The position numbers were made by a program, and so were the translations under genes. From positions 901,001 through 965,000 of the forward strand of contig NC_083680.1 of NCBI RefSeq assembly GCF_030384665.1: 64,000 nucleotides of DNA. Reading direction: 5' to 3'. Positions 10,058 to 23,701 of the stretch are shown piece after piece; positions within the stretch are counted from its first letter, which is position 1, and every line of letters begins with the position of its first letter. Below the pieces are notes generated by a model that had not been told where the DNA came from, did no database searches, and worked only from the letters and a program-made list of their open reading frames with translations. The DNA comes from Lodderomyces elongisporus (Eukaryota; Ascomycota; Pichiomycetes; Serinales; Debaryomycetaceae).

Positions 10058-11669
10058 ATGCCCTTTTTTAATAAATGTTTTCAAAATGTCTTTGCAAAGG
10101 ATTCCGAACCCGCCAAACCCAAGGTTCGGTTTTTACTTCCAGGGGAGTCATCAGGCTCACCAATCTTAGAACCCAGCTCAGTCTATAGGGACTCCAGGTA
10201 TCTAAGAAAAGCTGGAACTGAAACTTATGGCGAGATTTTTCAGAATAAGCTGGATTACACAGAGCCATCAACCGGAATACCATTAATCAGAAGGCGCGCT
10301 TTAGAAGCTGAGAATGCAAAGCAACCACCAAAGAACAGCCCTCCGCATTTCTCTCCACCAAAGTCGATCTTTGTACGCATTGCGGAGGATCCACGTGTTT
10401 TTCCCGATGATTTTATGGATATGCTGGATGGCACAGAAGTATCAGTTGCGTCAGAATCAGTTGTTTTGCAAAATGCAGAGTCAAGTTTGATCTATGATAA
10501 ACTTAGAGGTCCAGTAAATATTGGAATTGATTTTTCCTCCGAGAGTCGCCAGACAAGGAGGGAGGATATAATTACGGAATCTGACACAGTAACAATCCTG
10601 AGGAGTGCTTCACAAGTAGAGGAGGCATCCAATAACAGCTTCACCTCGCCCTATGACAGTCCAAGCCAACTTCAATTTCATGTTGCTAATGAAACCACAG
10701 ATGGAAACGCGGATGTACCATGTACATCTGCCTTATCAGAATTTGAGTCTAGCTCGGTGTATGATGATGAAATCATTCCGAGAGAGGCTCCATATCATAT
10801 TGCTATTAAAACCACAGATGGAAACGCGGATGTACCATGTACATCTGCCTTATCAGAATTTGAGTCTAGCTCGGTGTATGATGATGAAATCATTCCGAGA
10901 GAGGCTCCATATCATGTTGCTATTAAAACCACAGATGGAAACGCGGATGTACCATGTACATCTGCCTTATCAGAATTTGAGTCTAGCTCGGTGTATGATG
11001 ATGAAATCATTCCGAGAGAGGCTCCATATCATGTTGCTATTGAAACCACAGATGGAAACGCGGATGTACCATGTACATCTGCCTTATCAGAATTTGAGTC
11101 TAGCTCGGTGTATGATGATGAAATCATTCCGAGAGAGGCTCCATATCATGTTGCTATTGAAACCACAGATGGAAACACGGATGTACCGTATACATCTTTT
11201 ATACCAGAATTAGAGTCTAGCTCTCCCTATGACTTTCCAAGCGCATTTCCATTTCATGTTGCTATTGAAACCATAGATGGAAACGCGGATATACCGTATA
11301 CATCTGTCTTACTGGTATCAGCCCCCTTGTCAGATGCTGTGAGCTCAGTTGAAAGAACCAATTGGAATGACCAAAACTCAGAGGACTGCGATTTTGTTTC
11401 TGTGGATATTAGGATTCCAGAGGAAAACGATTCCTGTATGAATCAATTAAAGGAGCCTAAAAAGAGTAGGATACCACTGTTCAAATTGTTTGCACGGCTC
11501 AAGAAGAGCAGAAAGACTCTGTTTAAACCGTTTTCATGGTTCAAGAAGAGCAAAACGACTCTGTTCAAACCGTTTGCATGGCTAAAGAAACGGGCAGAAA
11601 AGAAGGAGTTAATAGAAAAAGTTGTTTTGGCTGAAAGTGATGATCAACAACAACAACTGCTGCTAAAAG

Positions 11670-11701
<32 letters not shown>

Positions 11702-11714
11702 CTGCTGCTAAAAG

Positions 11715-11791
<77 letters not shown>

Positions 11792-12169
11792 CTGCTGCTA
11801 AAAGAACTACAACAACAACAACAACAGCTACAACAACTACTACAACAACAACAACTACAACAACAACAACAACTATTACAACAACAACAACTATTACAAC
11901 AACAACAACAACAACAACTATTACAACAACAACTACTATTACAACAACAACAACTATTACAACAACAACAACTATTACAACAACAACAACTATTACAACA
12001 ACAACAACAACAACAACAACTATTACAACAACAACTACAACAACAACAACAACAACTACTATTACAACAACAACAACTACAACAACAACAACAACAACTA
12101 CAACAACAACAACAACAACTACAACAACAACAACAACCGTCGCTACCTCAACCATTTGAACTAGTGTGA
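10058..12169 (+). CDS. Array ORF unit 3 (703 aa)
   Basis: Paralogue of the unit 1 ORF with four 39-residue repeats (10679-11146) and a 164-residue Gln/Leu tract. Distinguishing residues are Ser46, Asp147 and Ile155, with a silent TCA at Ser184 and a private silent change near 11223. The first pure Gln run after the second LLLKE motif is longer than in unit 1, while the following run is shorter. Confidence 0.72.
10679..11146 (+). repeat. 117-bp in-frame repeat, 4 copies (unit 3)
   Basis: Same linker order as unit 1 (Asn, Lys, Lys, Glu), with the His-Ile variant before the second copy. Confidence 0.97.
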
Positions 12170-12249
12170 TATCGATATCACAAAAGAAACACAAAACACG
12201 AAAAACACAACACAAACTAAAAATAAAAACAATATTAACCAGAAAAACA

Positions 12250-13050
12250 TCAATTTCTTCCACTTTGACAAGTTTAAGACTCCCGTCGATTCATACTGCG
12301 GTGAATTGTGCCAATAGATCTGAGCTGCAGTTAACTTTGCAGACATCCATTACATGAATAGCACTAAACTGGGAACTAAGAGCCATTCTGAGGGCGACTT
12401 CATTACACTTTATAAGAGGGTCCCCATACTGCAGGTCACAGAAGAAGCCTTCAATAAGGTGATCTCGTCCCGCCCAGAGTTGCTTGATATGGTCCTTAGA
12501 AATTCCCTTCTCTGTCTAAAGCTACCACCGATACTGTCACTGATGCTATTTCTGATGTTACCTCTGTTGCTGCTTCACGGATGACTATATCACAAACCCA
12601 ACCATGATCCCAAAGCAGGGGAGCCCACTGACCTCTGCTACCGTTTCCCATAGCCTACCACAACATTGCACTAGTGTAGCTGCTGACTCACACATTTATT
12701 CTGAACTTGGCAGATCCTGCGACAAAATGGCGCCTTTGTCGTATGATCTTGTACGGGGGACGAAAAATGTCGAGGACGCATATGCACTAGGGGTATCAAC
12801 AAGGCACAGCGGGATCATATAATCACAGGTTGAGTTGTATAAGTCACCGTGCAAGTTGTTTCAGATGGTGCAGAAGAAAAGCTTGTGGAATCTGCTTCCG
12901 GGGTCTGTTAATGTTGCATCAAAATCATTGTTTGCTCGTGTTGGAATAGCACCACTAATATTTATCATATTTATCATATTTATTATATCCAACATATTTA
13001 TTATAGTGTGTGCTATCCGACGTCGACCAAACTCAAACTATGCCATTTAA
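12250..13050 (+). pseudogene. Frameshifted coding fossil (unit 3)
   Basis: Same breaks as in unit 1; I saw no private lesion. Confidence 0.4.
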
Positions 13051-13079
13051 ACTTGTCAAAAATGTTTCTGGTGTTATTC

Positions 13080-13556
13080 CTGGTTGTGTCACTGGTTGTG
13101 TCACTGGTTGTGTTACTGGTTGAGTCACTGGTTGAGTTACTGGTTGAGTTACTAGTTGTGTTACTGGTTGAGTTACTGGTTGTGTCACTGGTTGAGTTAC
13201 TGGTTGTGTCACTGGTTGTGTCACTGGTTGTGTCACTGGTTGTGTTACTGGTTGTGTCACTGGTTGTGTCACTAGTTGTGTTACTGGTTGTGTCACTGGT
13301 TGAGTTACTGGTTGTGTCACTGGTTGTGTCACTGGTTGAGTTACTGGTTGTGTCACTGGTTGAGTTACTAGTTGAGTTACTGGTTGTGTCACTGGTTGAG
13401 TTACTGGTTGAGTCACTGGTTGTGTTGCTGGTTGTGTTGCTGATGGTGTTGCTGATGGTGTTGCTGATGGTGTTGCTGATGGTGTTGCTGATGGTGTTGC
13501 TGATGGTGTTGCTGATGGTGTTGCTGATGGTGTTGCTGATGGTGTTGCTGTTCCTG
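13080..13556. repeat. 12-bp minisatellite, about 38 copies (unit 3)
   Basis: Longest version. The gctgatggtgtt sub-block has nine copies against five elsewhere. Antisense open frame 13614-13033. Confidence 0.9.
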
Positions 13557-13787
13557 CTATTAATCTTTGCACTTTTTTTTTAATATTAACACACCTTTCT
13601 GTTTTTGTATGCACTCTGCTATTTGTAATTGAACCATTTTTCTATTTCGCACTCAGCCTACAAATTATTTCTCAAATTGAACGTTCTGTATATTTCGCGC
13701 AATCGCTGTCATTGTAAACTGTAGTATCTCGGGTTGGAGTATGTGTATGTGTGCGCGCACGTGAGCTGCTGTGAACGAGTCAACCTT

Positions 13788-13908
13788 AGATACACGTAGG
13801 ATACACGTAGGATACACGTAAGAAACACGTAGGACACAGGTAGGATACACGTAAGACACATGTAGGAGACAGGTAGGATACAGGTAAGGTACAGGTTAGA
13901 TACACATA
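13788..13908. repeat. 11-bp tandem repeat (unit 3)
   Basis: Same order of variants as unit 1. Confidence 0.9.
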
Positions 13909-14195
13909 AGATGGACGCGCGGGTGCGTGTATACTTTACAAAAAACTTTACATAAAACTTTACAAAAACCACTACAGTGGGCAGCAGCATTGATAGGAGC
14001 ACGATTCCCCCTATGTTCTAGAACTGATATAGGATCCAACGTAGGGTTCAACCTGGAACCCGGCCTATATGATGTAAATGTATGGGGCGGGGAGAAGGGG
14101 AGGGAGTAGCTGAGCCCACAGTTTTCCTCAAACTTCAGTAGAAAAATGTTTCCCTGTAAATTCGCACCAGACTTGCTGGAATAATCAACACGCAA

Positions 14196-14247
14196 AAACA
14201 ATTCTCGACTCATTGCCGTCAAACTTGCAATGAGTCGAGAATTGTTT
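14196..14247. repeat. Perfect hairpin (unit 4)
   Basis: Identical in arms and loop to the unit 1 hairpin. Confidence 0.95.
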
Positions 14248-14778
14248 GTGGAGATAGAATGCATTGCAGGATGTATAAGGTTGTAGATTGTGTTAAGCCA
14301 ACATGCATCCAAACATACAATTTATCCACTCTGGTCGTCCGCTATCTGATACAGCCACACACTATTGGCAGCACCCATTTGGTTTTTTTGATATGACGCG
14401 TTTGGTAGCGCATACAATTGCACACGCACTGCTGAGCTACCAGAAGGGACTTCCTCGCCCTTCTGTTCCCCTCACTTCCTCGCGGGTTTTGCAACCAAAA
14501 TGTATATGGCATAACACAAGTTACTTGTTAATCCCCAACCACAAGGCGTGACTGGAGGGCTACCTGGTGAAGTATAAATATCCACAAACAAAACCCTTGT
14601 GACCTCAAACCTTCTTTTACCCTTTTCTTCTTCTTCTTTTCCTTCTTCTTTTCCTTCTTCTTTTCTTTCTTCTTTTCCTTCTTTTACCAGAATTAAACAT
14701 ACAACCAAGCCTTACTCGATAACCTTAACCAGATTTTATCATCAATAATCGAGGAAGACTACAATTTAAAAATTAACA

Positions 14779-16628
14779 ATGCCCTTTTTTAATAAATGTT
14801 TTCAAAATGTCTTTGCAAAGGATTCCGAACCCGCCAAACCCAAGGTTCGGTTTTTACTTCCAGGGGAGTCATCAGGCTCACCAATCTTAGAACCCAGCTC
14901 AGTCTATAGGGACTCCAGGTATCTAAGAAAAGCTGGAACTGAAACTTATGGCGAGATTTTTCAGAATAAGCTGGATTACACAGAGCCATCAACCGGAATA
15001 CCATTAATCAGAAGGCGCGCTTTAGAAGCTGAGAATGCAAAGCAACCACCAAAGAACAGCCCTCCGCATTTCTCTCCACCAAAGTCGATCTTTGTACGCA
15101 TTGCGGAGGATCCACGTGTTTTTCCCGATGATTTTATGGATATGCTGGATGGCACAGAAGTATCAGTTGCGTCAGAATCAGTTGTTTTGCAAAATGCAGA
15201 GTCAAGTTTGATCTATGATAAACTTAGAGGTCCAGTAAATATTGGAATTGATTTTTCCTCCGAGAGTCGCCAGACAAGGAGGGAGGATATAATTACGGAA
15301 TCTGACACAGTAACAATCCTGAGGAGTGCTTCACAAGTAGAGGAGGCATCCAATAACAGCTTCACCTCGCCCTATGACAGTCCAAGCCAACTTCAATTTC
15401 ATGTTGCTAATGAAACCACAGATGGAAACGCGGATGTACCATGTACATCTGCCTTATCAGAATTTGAGTCTAGCTCGGTGTATGATGATGAAATCATTCC
15501 GAGAGAGGCTCCATATCATATTGCTATTAAAACCACAGATGGAAACGCGGATGTACCATGTACATCTGCCTTATCAGAATTTGAGTCTAGCTCGGTGTAT
15601 GATGATGAAATCATTCCGAGAGAGGCTCCATATCATATTGCTATTAAAACCACAGATGGAAACGCGGATGTACCATGTACATCTGCCTTATCAGAATTTG
15701 AGTCTAGCTCGGTGTATGATGATGAAATCATTCCGAGAGAGACTCCATATCATGTTGCTATTAAAACCACAGATGGAAACGCGGATGTACCATGTACATC
15801 TGCCTTATCAGAATTTGAGTCTAGCTCGGTGTATGATGATGAAATCATTCCGAGAGAGGCTCCATATCATGTTGCTATTGAAACCACAGATGGAAACGCG
15901 GATGTACCATGTACATCTGCCTTATCAGAATTTGAGTCTAGCTCGGTGTATGATGATGAAATCATTCCGAGAGAGGCTCCATATCATGTTGCTATTGAAA
16001 CCACAGATGGAAACACGGATGTACCGTATACATCTTTTATACCAGAATTAGAGTCTAGCTCGCCCTATGACTTTCCAAGCGCATTTCCATTTCATGTTGC
16101 TATTGAAACCATAGATGGAAACGCGGATATACCGTATACATCTGTCTTACTGGTATCAGCCCCCTTGTCAGATGCTGTGAGCTCAGTTGAAAGAACCAAT
16201 TGGAATGACCAAAACTCAGAGGACTGCGATTTTGTTTCTGTGGATATTAGGATTCCAGAGGAAAACGATTCCTGTATGAATCAATTAAAGGAGCCTAAAA
16301 AGAGTAGGATACCACTGTTCAAATTGTTTGCACGGCTCAAGAAGAGCAGAAAGACTCTGTTTAAACCGTTTTCATGGTTCAAGAAGAGCAAAACGACTCT
16401 GTTCAAACCGTTTGCATGGCTAAAGAAACGGGCAGAAAAGAAGGAGTTAATAGAAAAAGTTGTTTTGGCTGAAAGTGATGATCAACAACAACAACTGCTG
16501 CTAAAAGAACAACAACAACAACTATTACAACAACAACAACTATTACAACAACAACAACAACAACAACAACTATTACAACAACAACTACAACAACAACAAC
16601 AACAACTACTATTACAACAACAACAACT

Positions 16629-16671
<43 letters not shown>

Positions 16672-16722
16672 CTACAACAACAACAACAACCGTCGCTACC
16701 TCAACCATTTGAACTAGTGTGA
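14779..16722 (+). CDS. Array ORF unit 4, contracted Gln tract (647 aa)
   Basis: Shortest paralogue. It has five 39-residue repeats (15400-15984), one with a private Ala-to-Thr change (PRETPYH). The Gln/Leu tract is only 69 residues (16483-16689), about 97 shorter than in unit 1. Two of the three LLLKE-type motifs are lost, as from one in-frame deletion inside the CAA repeats. The reading frame survives to the same C-terminal tail, so this copy is a natural test of whether the long tract is needed. Confidence 0.72.
15400..15984 (+). repeat. 117-bp in-frame repeat, 5 copies (unit 4)
   Basis: Linker order Asn, Lys, Lys, Lys, Glu. One Lys copy is duplicated relative to unit 3. Confidence 0.97.
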
Positions 16723-16802
16723 TATCGATATCACAAAAGAAACACAAAACACGAAAAACACAACACAAACTAAAAATAAAAACAATATTAACCAGAAAAA
16801 CA

Positions 16803-17603
16803 TCAATTTCTTCCACTTTGACAAGTTTAAGACTCCCGTCGATTCATACTGCGGTGAATTGTGCCAATAGATCTGAGCTGCAGTTAACTTTGCAGACATC
16901 CATTACATGAATAGCACTAAACTGGGAACTAAGAGCCATTCTGAGGGCGACTTCATTACACTTTATAAGAGGGTCCCCATACTGCAGGTCACAGAAGAAG
17001 CCTTCAATAAGGTGATCTCGTCCCGCCCAGAGTTGCTTGATATGGTCCTTAGAAATTCCCTTCTCTGTCTAAAGCTACCACCGATACTGTCACTGATGCT
17101 ATTTCTGATGTTACCTCTGTTGCTGCTTCACGGATGACTATATCACAAACCCAACCATGATCCCAAAGCAGGGGAGCCCACTGACCTCTGCTACCGTTTC
17201 CCATAGCCTACCACAACATTGCACTAGTGTAGCTGCTGACTCACACATTTATTCTGAACTTGGCAGATCCTGCGACAAAATGGCGCCTTTGTCGTATGAT
17301 CTTGTACGGGGGACGAAAAATGTCGAGGACGCATATGCACTAGGGGTATCAACAAGGCACAGCGGGATCATATAATCACAGGTTGAGTTGTATAAGTCAC
17401 CGTGCAAGTTGTTTCAGATGGTGCAGAAGAAAAGCTTGTGGAATCTGCTTCCGGGGTCTGTTAATGTTGCATCAAAATCATTGTTTGCTCGTGTTGGAAT
17501 AGCACCACTAATATTTATCATATTTATCATATTTATTATATCCAACATATTTATTATAGTGTGTGCTATCCGACGTCGACCAAACTCAAACTATGCCATT
17601 TAA
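16803..17603 (+). pseudogene. Frameshifted coding fossil (unit 4)
   Basis: Same breaks as in unit 1; I saw no private lesion. Confidence 0.4.
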
Positions 17604-17632
17604 ACTTGTCAAAAATGTTTCTGGTGTTATTC

Positions 17633-18097
17633 CTGGTTGTGTCACTGGTTGTGTCACTGGTTGTGTTACTGGTTGAGTCACTGGTTGAGTTACTGGTTGA
17701 GTTACTAGTTGAGTTACTGGTTGAGTTACTGGTTGTGTCACTGGTTGTGTCACTGGTTGAGTTACTAGTTGAGTTACTAGTTGTGTCACTGGTTGTGTCA
17801 CTGGTTGTGTTACTGGTTGTGTCACTGGTTGAGTTACTAGTTGAGTTACTGGTTGTGTCACTGGTTGAGTTACTGGTTGTGTCACTGGTTGTGTCACTGG
17901 TTGAGTTACTGGTTGTGTCACTGGTTGAGTTACTAGTTGAGTTACTGGTTGTGTCACTGGTTGAGTTACTGGTTGAGTTACTGGTTGAGTTACTGGTTGA
18001 GTCACTGGTTGTGTTGCTGGTTGTGTTGCTGATGGTGTTGCTGATGGTGTTGCTGATGGTGTTGCTGATGGTGTTGCTGATGGTGTTGCTGTTCCTG
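17633..18097. repeat. 12-bp minisatellite, about 37 copies (unit 4)
   Basis: Nearly identical in variant order to units 5 and 6, with one early copy differing. Antisense open frame 18155-17586. Confidence 0.9.
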
Positions 18098-18328
18098 CTA
18101 TTAATCTTTGCACTTTTTTTTTAATATTAACACACCTTTCTGTTTTTGTATGCACTCTGCTATTTGTAATTGAACCATTTTTCTATTTCGCACTCAGCCT
18201 ACAAATTATTTCTCAAATTGAACGTTCTGTATATTTCGCGCAATCGCTGTCATTGTAAACTGTAGTATCTCGGGTTGGAGTATGTGTATGTGTGCGCGCA
18301 CGTGAGCTGCTGTGAACGAGTCAACCTT

Positions 18329-18449
18329 AGATACACGTAGGATACACGTAGGATACACGTAAGAAACACGTAGGACACAGGTAGGATACACGTAAGACAC
18401 ATGTAGGAGACAGGTAGGATACAGGTAAGGTACAGGTTAGATACACATA
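18329..18449. repeat. 11-bp tandem repeat (unit 4)
   Basis: Same order of variants as unit 1. Confidence 0.9.
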
Positions 18450-18736
18450 AGATGGACGCGCGGGTGCGTGTATACTTTACAAAAAACTTTACATAAAACT
18501 TTACAAAAACCACTACAGTGGGCAGCAGCATTGATAGGAGCACGATTCCCCCTATGTTCTAGAACTGATATAGGATCCAACGTAGGGTTCAACCTGGAAC
18601 CCGGCCTATATGATGTAAATGTATGGGGCGGGGAGAAGGGGAGGGAGTAGCTGAGCCCACAGTTTTCCTCAAACTTCAGTAGAAAAATGTTTCCCTGTAA
18701 ATTCGCACCAGACTTGCTGGAATAATCAACACGCAA

Positions 18737-18788
18737 AAACAATTCTCGACTCATTGCCGTCAAACTTGCAATGAGTCGAGAATTGTTT
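18737..18788. repeat. Perfect hairpin (unit 5)
   Basis: Identical in arms and loop to the unit 1 hairpin. Confidence 0.95.
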
Positions 18789-19295
18789 GTGGAGATAGAA
18801 TGCATTGCAGGATGTATAAGGTTGTAGATTGTGTTAAGCCAACATGCATCCAAACATACAATTTATCCACTCTGGTCGTCCGCTATCTGATACAGCCACA
18901 CACTATTGGCAGCACCCATTTGGTTTTTTTGATATGACGCGTTTGGTAGCGCATACAATTGCACACGCACTGCTGAGCTACCAGAAGGGACTTCCTCGCC
19001 CTTCTGTTCCCCTCACTTCCTCGCGGGTTTTGCAACCAAAATGTATATGGCATAACACAAGTTACTTGTTAATCCCCAACCACAAGGCGTGACTGGAGGG
19101 CTACCTGGTGAAGTATAAATATCCACAAACAAAACCCTTGTGACCTCAAACCTTCTTTTACCCTTTTCTTCTTCTTCTTTTCCTTCTTCTTTTCCTTCTT
19201 TTACCAGAATTAAACATACAACCAAGCCTTACTCGATAACCTTAACCAGATTTTATCATCAATAATCGAGGAAGACTACAATTTAAAAATTAACA

Positions 19296-21492
19296 ATGCC
19301 CTTTTTTAATAAATGTTTTCAAAATGTCTTTGCAAAGGATTCCGAACCCGCCAAACCCAAGGTTCGGTTTTTACTTCCAGGGGAGTCATCAGGCTCACCA
19401 ATCTTAGAACCCAGCTCAGTCTATAGGGACTCCAGGTATCTAAGAAAAGCTGGAACTGAAACTTATGGCGAGATTTTTCAGAATAAGCTGGATTACACAG
19501 AGCCATCAACCGGAATACCATTAATCAGAAGGCGCGCTTTAGAAGCTGAGAATGCAAAGCAACCACCAAAGAACAGCCCTCCGCATTTCTCTCCACCAAA
19601 GTCGATCTTTGTACGCATTGCGGAGGATCCACGTGTTTTTCCCGATGATTTTATGGATATGCTGGATGGCACAGAAGTATCAGTTGCGTCAGAATCAGTT
19701 GTTTTGCAAAATGCAGAGTCAAGTTTGATCTATAATAAACTTAGAGGTCCAGTAAATTTTGGAATTGATTTTTCCTCCGAGAGTCGCCAGACAAGGAGGG
19801 AGGATATAATTACGGAATCTGACACAGTAACAATCCTGAGGAGTGCTTCCCAAGTAGAGGAGGCATCCAATAACAGCTTCACCTCGCCCTATGACAGTCC
19901 AAGCCAACTTCAATTTCATGTTGCTAATGAAACCACAGATGGAAACGCGGATGTACCATGTACATCTGCCTTATCAGAATTTGAGTCTAGCTCGGTGTAT
20001 GATGATGAAATCATTCCGAGAGAGGCTCCATATCATATTGCTATTAAAACCACAGATGGAAACGCGGATGTACCATGTACATCTGCCTTATCAGAATTTG
20101 AGTCTAGCTCGGTGTATGATGATGAAATCATTCCGAGAGAGGCTCCATATCATGTTGCTATTAAAACCACAGATGGAAACGCGGATGTACCATGTACATC
20201 TGCCTTATCAGAATTTGAGTCTAGCTCGGTGTATGATGATGAAATCATTCCGAGAGAGGCTCCATATCATGTTGCTATTGAAACCACAGATGGAAACGCG
20301 GATGTACCATGTACATCTGCCTTATCAGAATTTGAGTCTAGCTCGGTGTATGATGATGAAATCATTCCGAGAGAGGCTCCATATCATGTTGCTATTGAAA
20401 CCACAGATGGAAACGCGGATGTACCATGTACATCTGCCTTATCAGAATTTGAGTCTAGCTCGGTGTATGATGATGAAATCATTCCGAGAGAGGCTCCATA
20501 TCATGTTGCTATTGAAACCACAGATGGAAACGCGGATGTACCATGTACATCTGCCTTATCAGAATTTGAGTCTAGCTCGGTGTATGATGATGAAATCATT
20601 CCGAGAGAGGCTCCATATCATGTTGCTATTGAAACCACAGATGGAAACGCGGATGTACCATGTACATCTGCCTTATCAGAATTTGAGTCTAGCTCGGTGT
20701 ATGATGATGAAATCATTCCGAGAGAGGCTCCATATCATGTTGCTATTGAAACCACAGATGGAAACGCGGATGTACCATGTACATCTGCCTTATCAGAATT
20801 TGAGTCTAGCTCGGTGTATGATGATGAAATCATTCCGAGAGAGGCTCCATATCATGTTGCTATTGAAACCACAGATGGAAACGCGGATGTACCATGTACA
20901 TCTGCCTTATCAGAATTTGAGTCTAGCTCGGTGTATGATGATGAAATCATTCCGAGAGAGGCTCCATATCATGTTGCTATTGAAACCACAGATGGAAACA
21001 CGGATGTACCGTATACATCTTTTATACCAGAATTAGAGTCTAGCTCGCCCTATGACGTTCCAAGCGCATTTCCATTTCATGTTGCTATTGAAACCATAGA
21101 TGGAAACGCGGATATACCGTATACATCTGTCTTACTGGTATCAGCCCCCTTGTCAGATGCTGTGAGCTCAGTTGAAAGAACCAATTGGAATGACCAAAAC
21201 TCAGAGGACTGCGATTTTGTTTCTGTGGATATTAGGATTCCAGAGGAAAACGATTCCTGTATGAATCAATTAAAGGAGCCTAAAAAGAGTAGGATACCAC
21301 TGTTCAAATTGTTTGCACGGCTCAAGAAGAGCAGAAAGACTCTGTTTAAACCGTTTTCATGGTTCAAGAAGAGCAAAACGACTCTGTTCAAACCGTTTGC
21401 ATGGCTAAAGAAACGGGCAGAAAAGAAGGAGTTAATAGAAAAAGTTGTTTTGGCTGAAAGTGATGATCAACAACAACAACTGCTGCTAAAAG

Positions 21493-21524
<32 letters not shown>

Positions 21525-21537
21525 CTGCTGCTAAAAG

Positions 21538-21593
<56 letters not shown>

Positions 21594-21880
21594 CTGCTGC
21601 TAAAAGAACTACAACAACAACAACAACAGCTACAACAACTACTACAACAACAACAACTACAACAACAACAACAACTATTACAACAACAACAACTATTACA
21701 ACAACAACAACAACAACAACTATTACAACAACAACTACTATTACAACAACAACAACTATTACAACAACAACAACTATTACAACAACAACAACTATTACAA
21801 CAACAACAACAACAACAACAACTATTACAACAACAACTACAACAACAACAACAACAACTACTATTACAACAACAACAACT

Positions 21881-21923
<43 letters not shown>

Positions 21924-21974
21924 CTACAACAACAACAACAACCGTCGCTACCTCAACCATTTGAACTAGTGTGA
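19296..21974 (+). CDS. Array ORF unit 5, nine 39-residue repeats (892 aa)
   Basis: Paralogue with nine 39-residue repeats (19917-20969), mostly of the Glu-linker type (AIETT), and a 158-residue Gln/Leu tract. The first repeats keep the older order of Asn, Lys, Lys, Glu linkers, and the extra copies are all of the Glu type. Expansion therefore came from duplicating that variant internally. It shares Val in the DVPSAF motif after the repeats with unit 7 only. Confidence 0.72.
19917..20969 (+). repeat. 117-bp in-frame repeat, 9 copies (unit 5)
   Basis: Linker order Asn, Lys, Lys, then six Glu copies that appear identical to each other. Confidence 0.97.
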
Positions 21975-22054
21975 TATCGATATCACAAAAGAAACACAAA
22001 ACACGAAAAACACAACACAAACTAAAAATAAAAACAATATTAACCAGAAAAACA

Positions 22055-22855
22055 TCAATTTCTTCCACTTTGACAAGTTTAAGACTCCCGTCGATTCATA
22101 CTGCGGTGAATTGTGCCAATAGATCTGAGCTGCAGTTAACTTTGCAGACATCCATTACATGAATAGCACTAAACTGGGAACTAAGAGCCATTCTGAGGGC
22201 GACTTCATTACACTTTATAAGAGGGTCCCCATACTGCAGGTCACAGAAGAAGCCTTCAATAAGGTGATCTCGTCCCGCCCAGAGTTGCTTGATATGGTCC
22301 TTAGAAATTCCCTTCTCTGTCTAAAGCTACCACCGATACTGTCACTGATGCTATTTCTGATGTTACCTCTGTTGCTGCTTCACGGATGACTATATCACAA
22401 ACCCAACCATGATCCCAAAGCAGGGGAGCCCACTGACCTCTGCTACCGTTTCCCATAGCCTACCACAACATTGCACTAGTGTAGCTGCTGACTCACACAT
22501 TTATTCTGAACTTGGCAGATCCTGCGACAAAATGGCGCCTTTGTCGTATGATCTTGTACGGGGGACGAAAAATGTCGAGGACGCATATGCACTAGGGGTA
22601 TCAACAAGGCACAGCGGGATCATATAATCACAGGTTGAGTTGTATAAGTCACCGTGCAAGTTGTTTCAGATGGTGCAGAAGAAAAGCTTGTGGAATCTGC
22701 TTCCGGGGTCTGTTAATGTTGCATCAAAATCATTGTTTGCTCGTGTTGGAATAGCACCACTAATATTTATCATATTTATCATATTTATTATATCCAACAT
22801 ATTTATTATAGTGTGTGCTATCCGACGTCGACCAAACTCAAACTATGCCATTTAA
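22055..22855 (+). pseudogene. Frameshifted coding fossil (unit 5)
   Basis: Same breaks as in unit 1; I saw no private lesion. Confidence 0.4.
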
Positions 22856-22884
22856 ACTTGTCAAAAATGTTTCTGGTGTTATTC

Positions 22885-23349
22885 CTGGTTGTGTCACTGG
22901 TTGTGTCACTGGTTGTGTTACTGGTTGAGTCACTGGTTGAGTTACTGGTTGAGTTACTAGTTGTGTTACTGGTTGAGTTACTGGTTGTGTCACTGGTTGT
23001 GTCACTGGTTGAGTTACTAGTTGAGTTACTAGTTGTGTCACTGGTTGTGTCACTGGTTGTGTTACTGGTTGTGTCACTGGTTGAGTTACTAGTTGAGTTA
23101 CTGGTTGTGTCACTGGTTGAGTTACTGGTTGTGTCACTGGTTGTGTCACTGGTTGAGTTACTGGTTGTGTCACTGGTTGAGTTACTAGTTGAGTTACTGG
23201 TTGTGTCACTGGTTGAGTTACTGGTTGAGTTACTGGTTGAGTTACTGGTTGAGTCACTGGTTGTGTTGCTGGTTGTGTTGCTGATGGTGTTGCTGATGGT
23301 GTTGCTGATGGTGTTGCTGATGGTGTTGCTGATGGTGTTGCTGTTCCTG
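22885..23349. repeat. 12-bp minisatellite, about 37 copies (unit 5)
   Basis: Variant order is the same as in unit 6. Antisense open frame 23407-22838. Confidence 0.9.
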
Positions 23350-23580
23350 CTATTAATCTTTGCACTTTTTTTTTAATATTAACACACCTTTCTGTTTTTG
23401 TATGCACTCTGCTATTTGTAATTGAACCATTTTTCTATTTCGCACTCAGCCTACAAATTATTTCTCAAATTGAACGTTCTGTATATTTCGCGCAATCGCT
23501 GTCATTGTAAACTGTAGTATCTCGGGTTGGAGTATGTGTATGTGTGCGCGCACGTGAGCTGCTGTGAACGAGTCAACCTT

Positions 23581-23701
23581 AGATACACGTAGGATACACG
23601 TAGGATACACGTAAGAAACACGTAGGACACAGGTAGGATACACGTAAGACACATGTAGGAGACAGGTAGGATACAGGTAAGGTACAGGTTAGATACACAT
23701 A
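23581..23701. repeat. 11-bp tandem repeat (unit 5)
   Basis: Same order of variants as unit 1. Confidence 0.9.

Larger units (their letters stand above)
9287..14019 (+). repeat. Array unit 3
   Basis: 4733 bp. It is longer than units 1 and 2 because of a longer CTT leader tract and a longer 12-bp minisatellite. It has nine copies of the Thr-Pro-Ser-Ala-type 12-mer where the other units have five. Main-ORF markers are Ser46, Asp147 and Ile155 with a TCA codon at Ser184, a set shared with unit 4. TATA-like box at 9840-9846, promoter block at 9674-9710. Confidence 0.95.
14020..18560 (+). repeat. Array unit 4
   Basis: Shortest unit (4541 bp), because about 97 codons of the Gln/Leu tract are missing while one extra 39-residue repeat is present. 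It shares the main-ORF marker set of unit 3. TATA-like box at 14573-14579, promoter block at 14407-14443. Confidence 0.95.
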
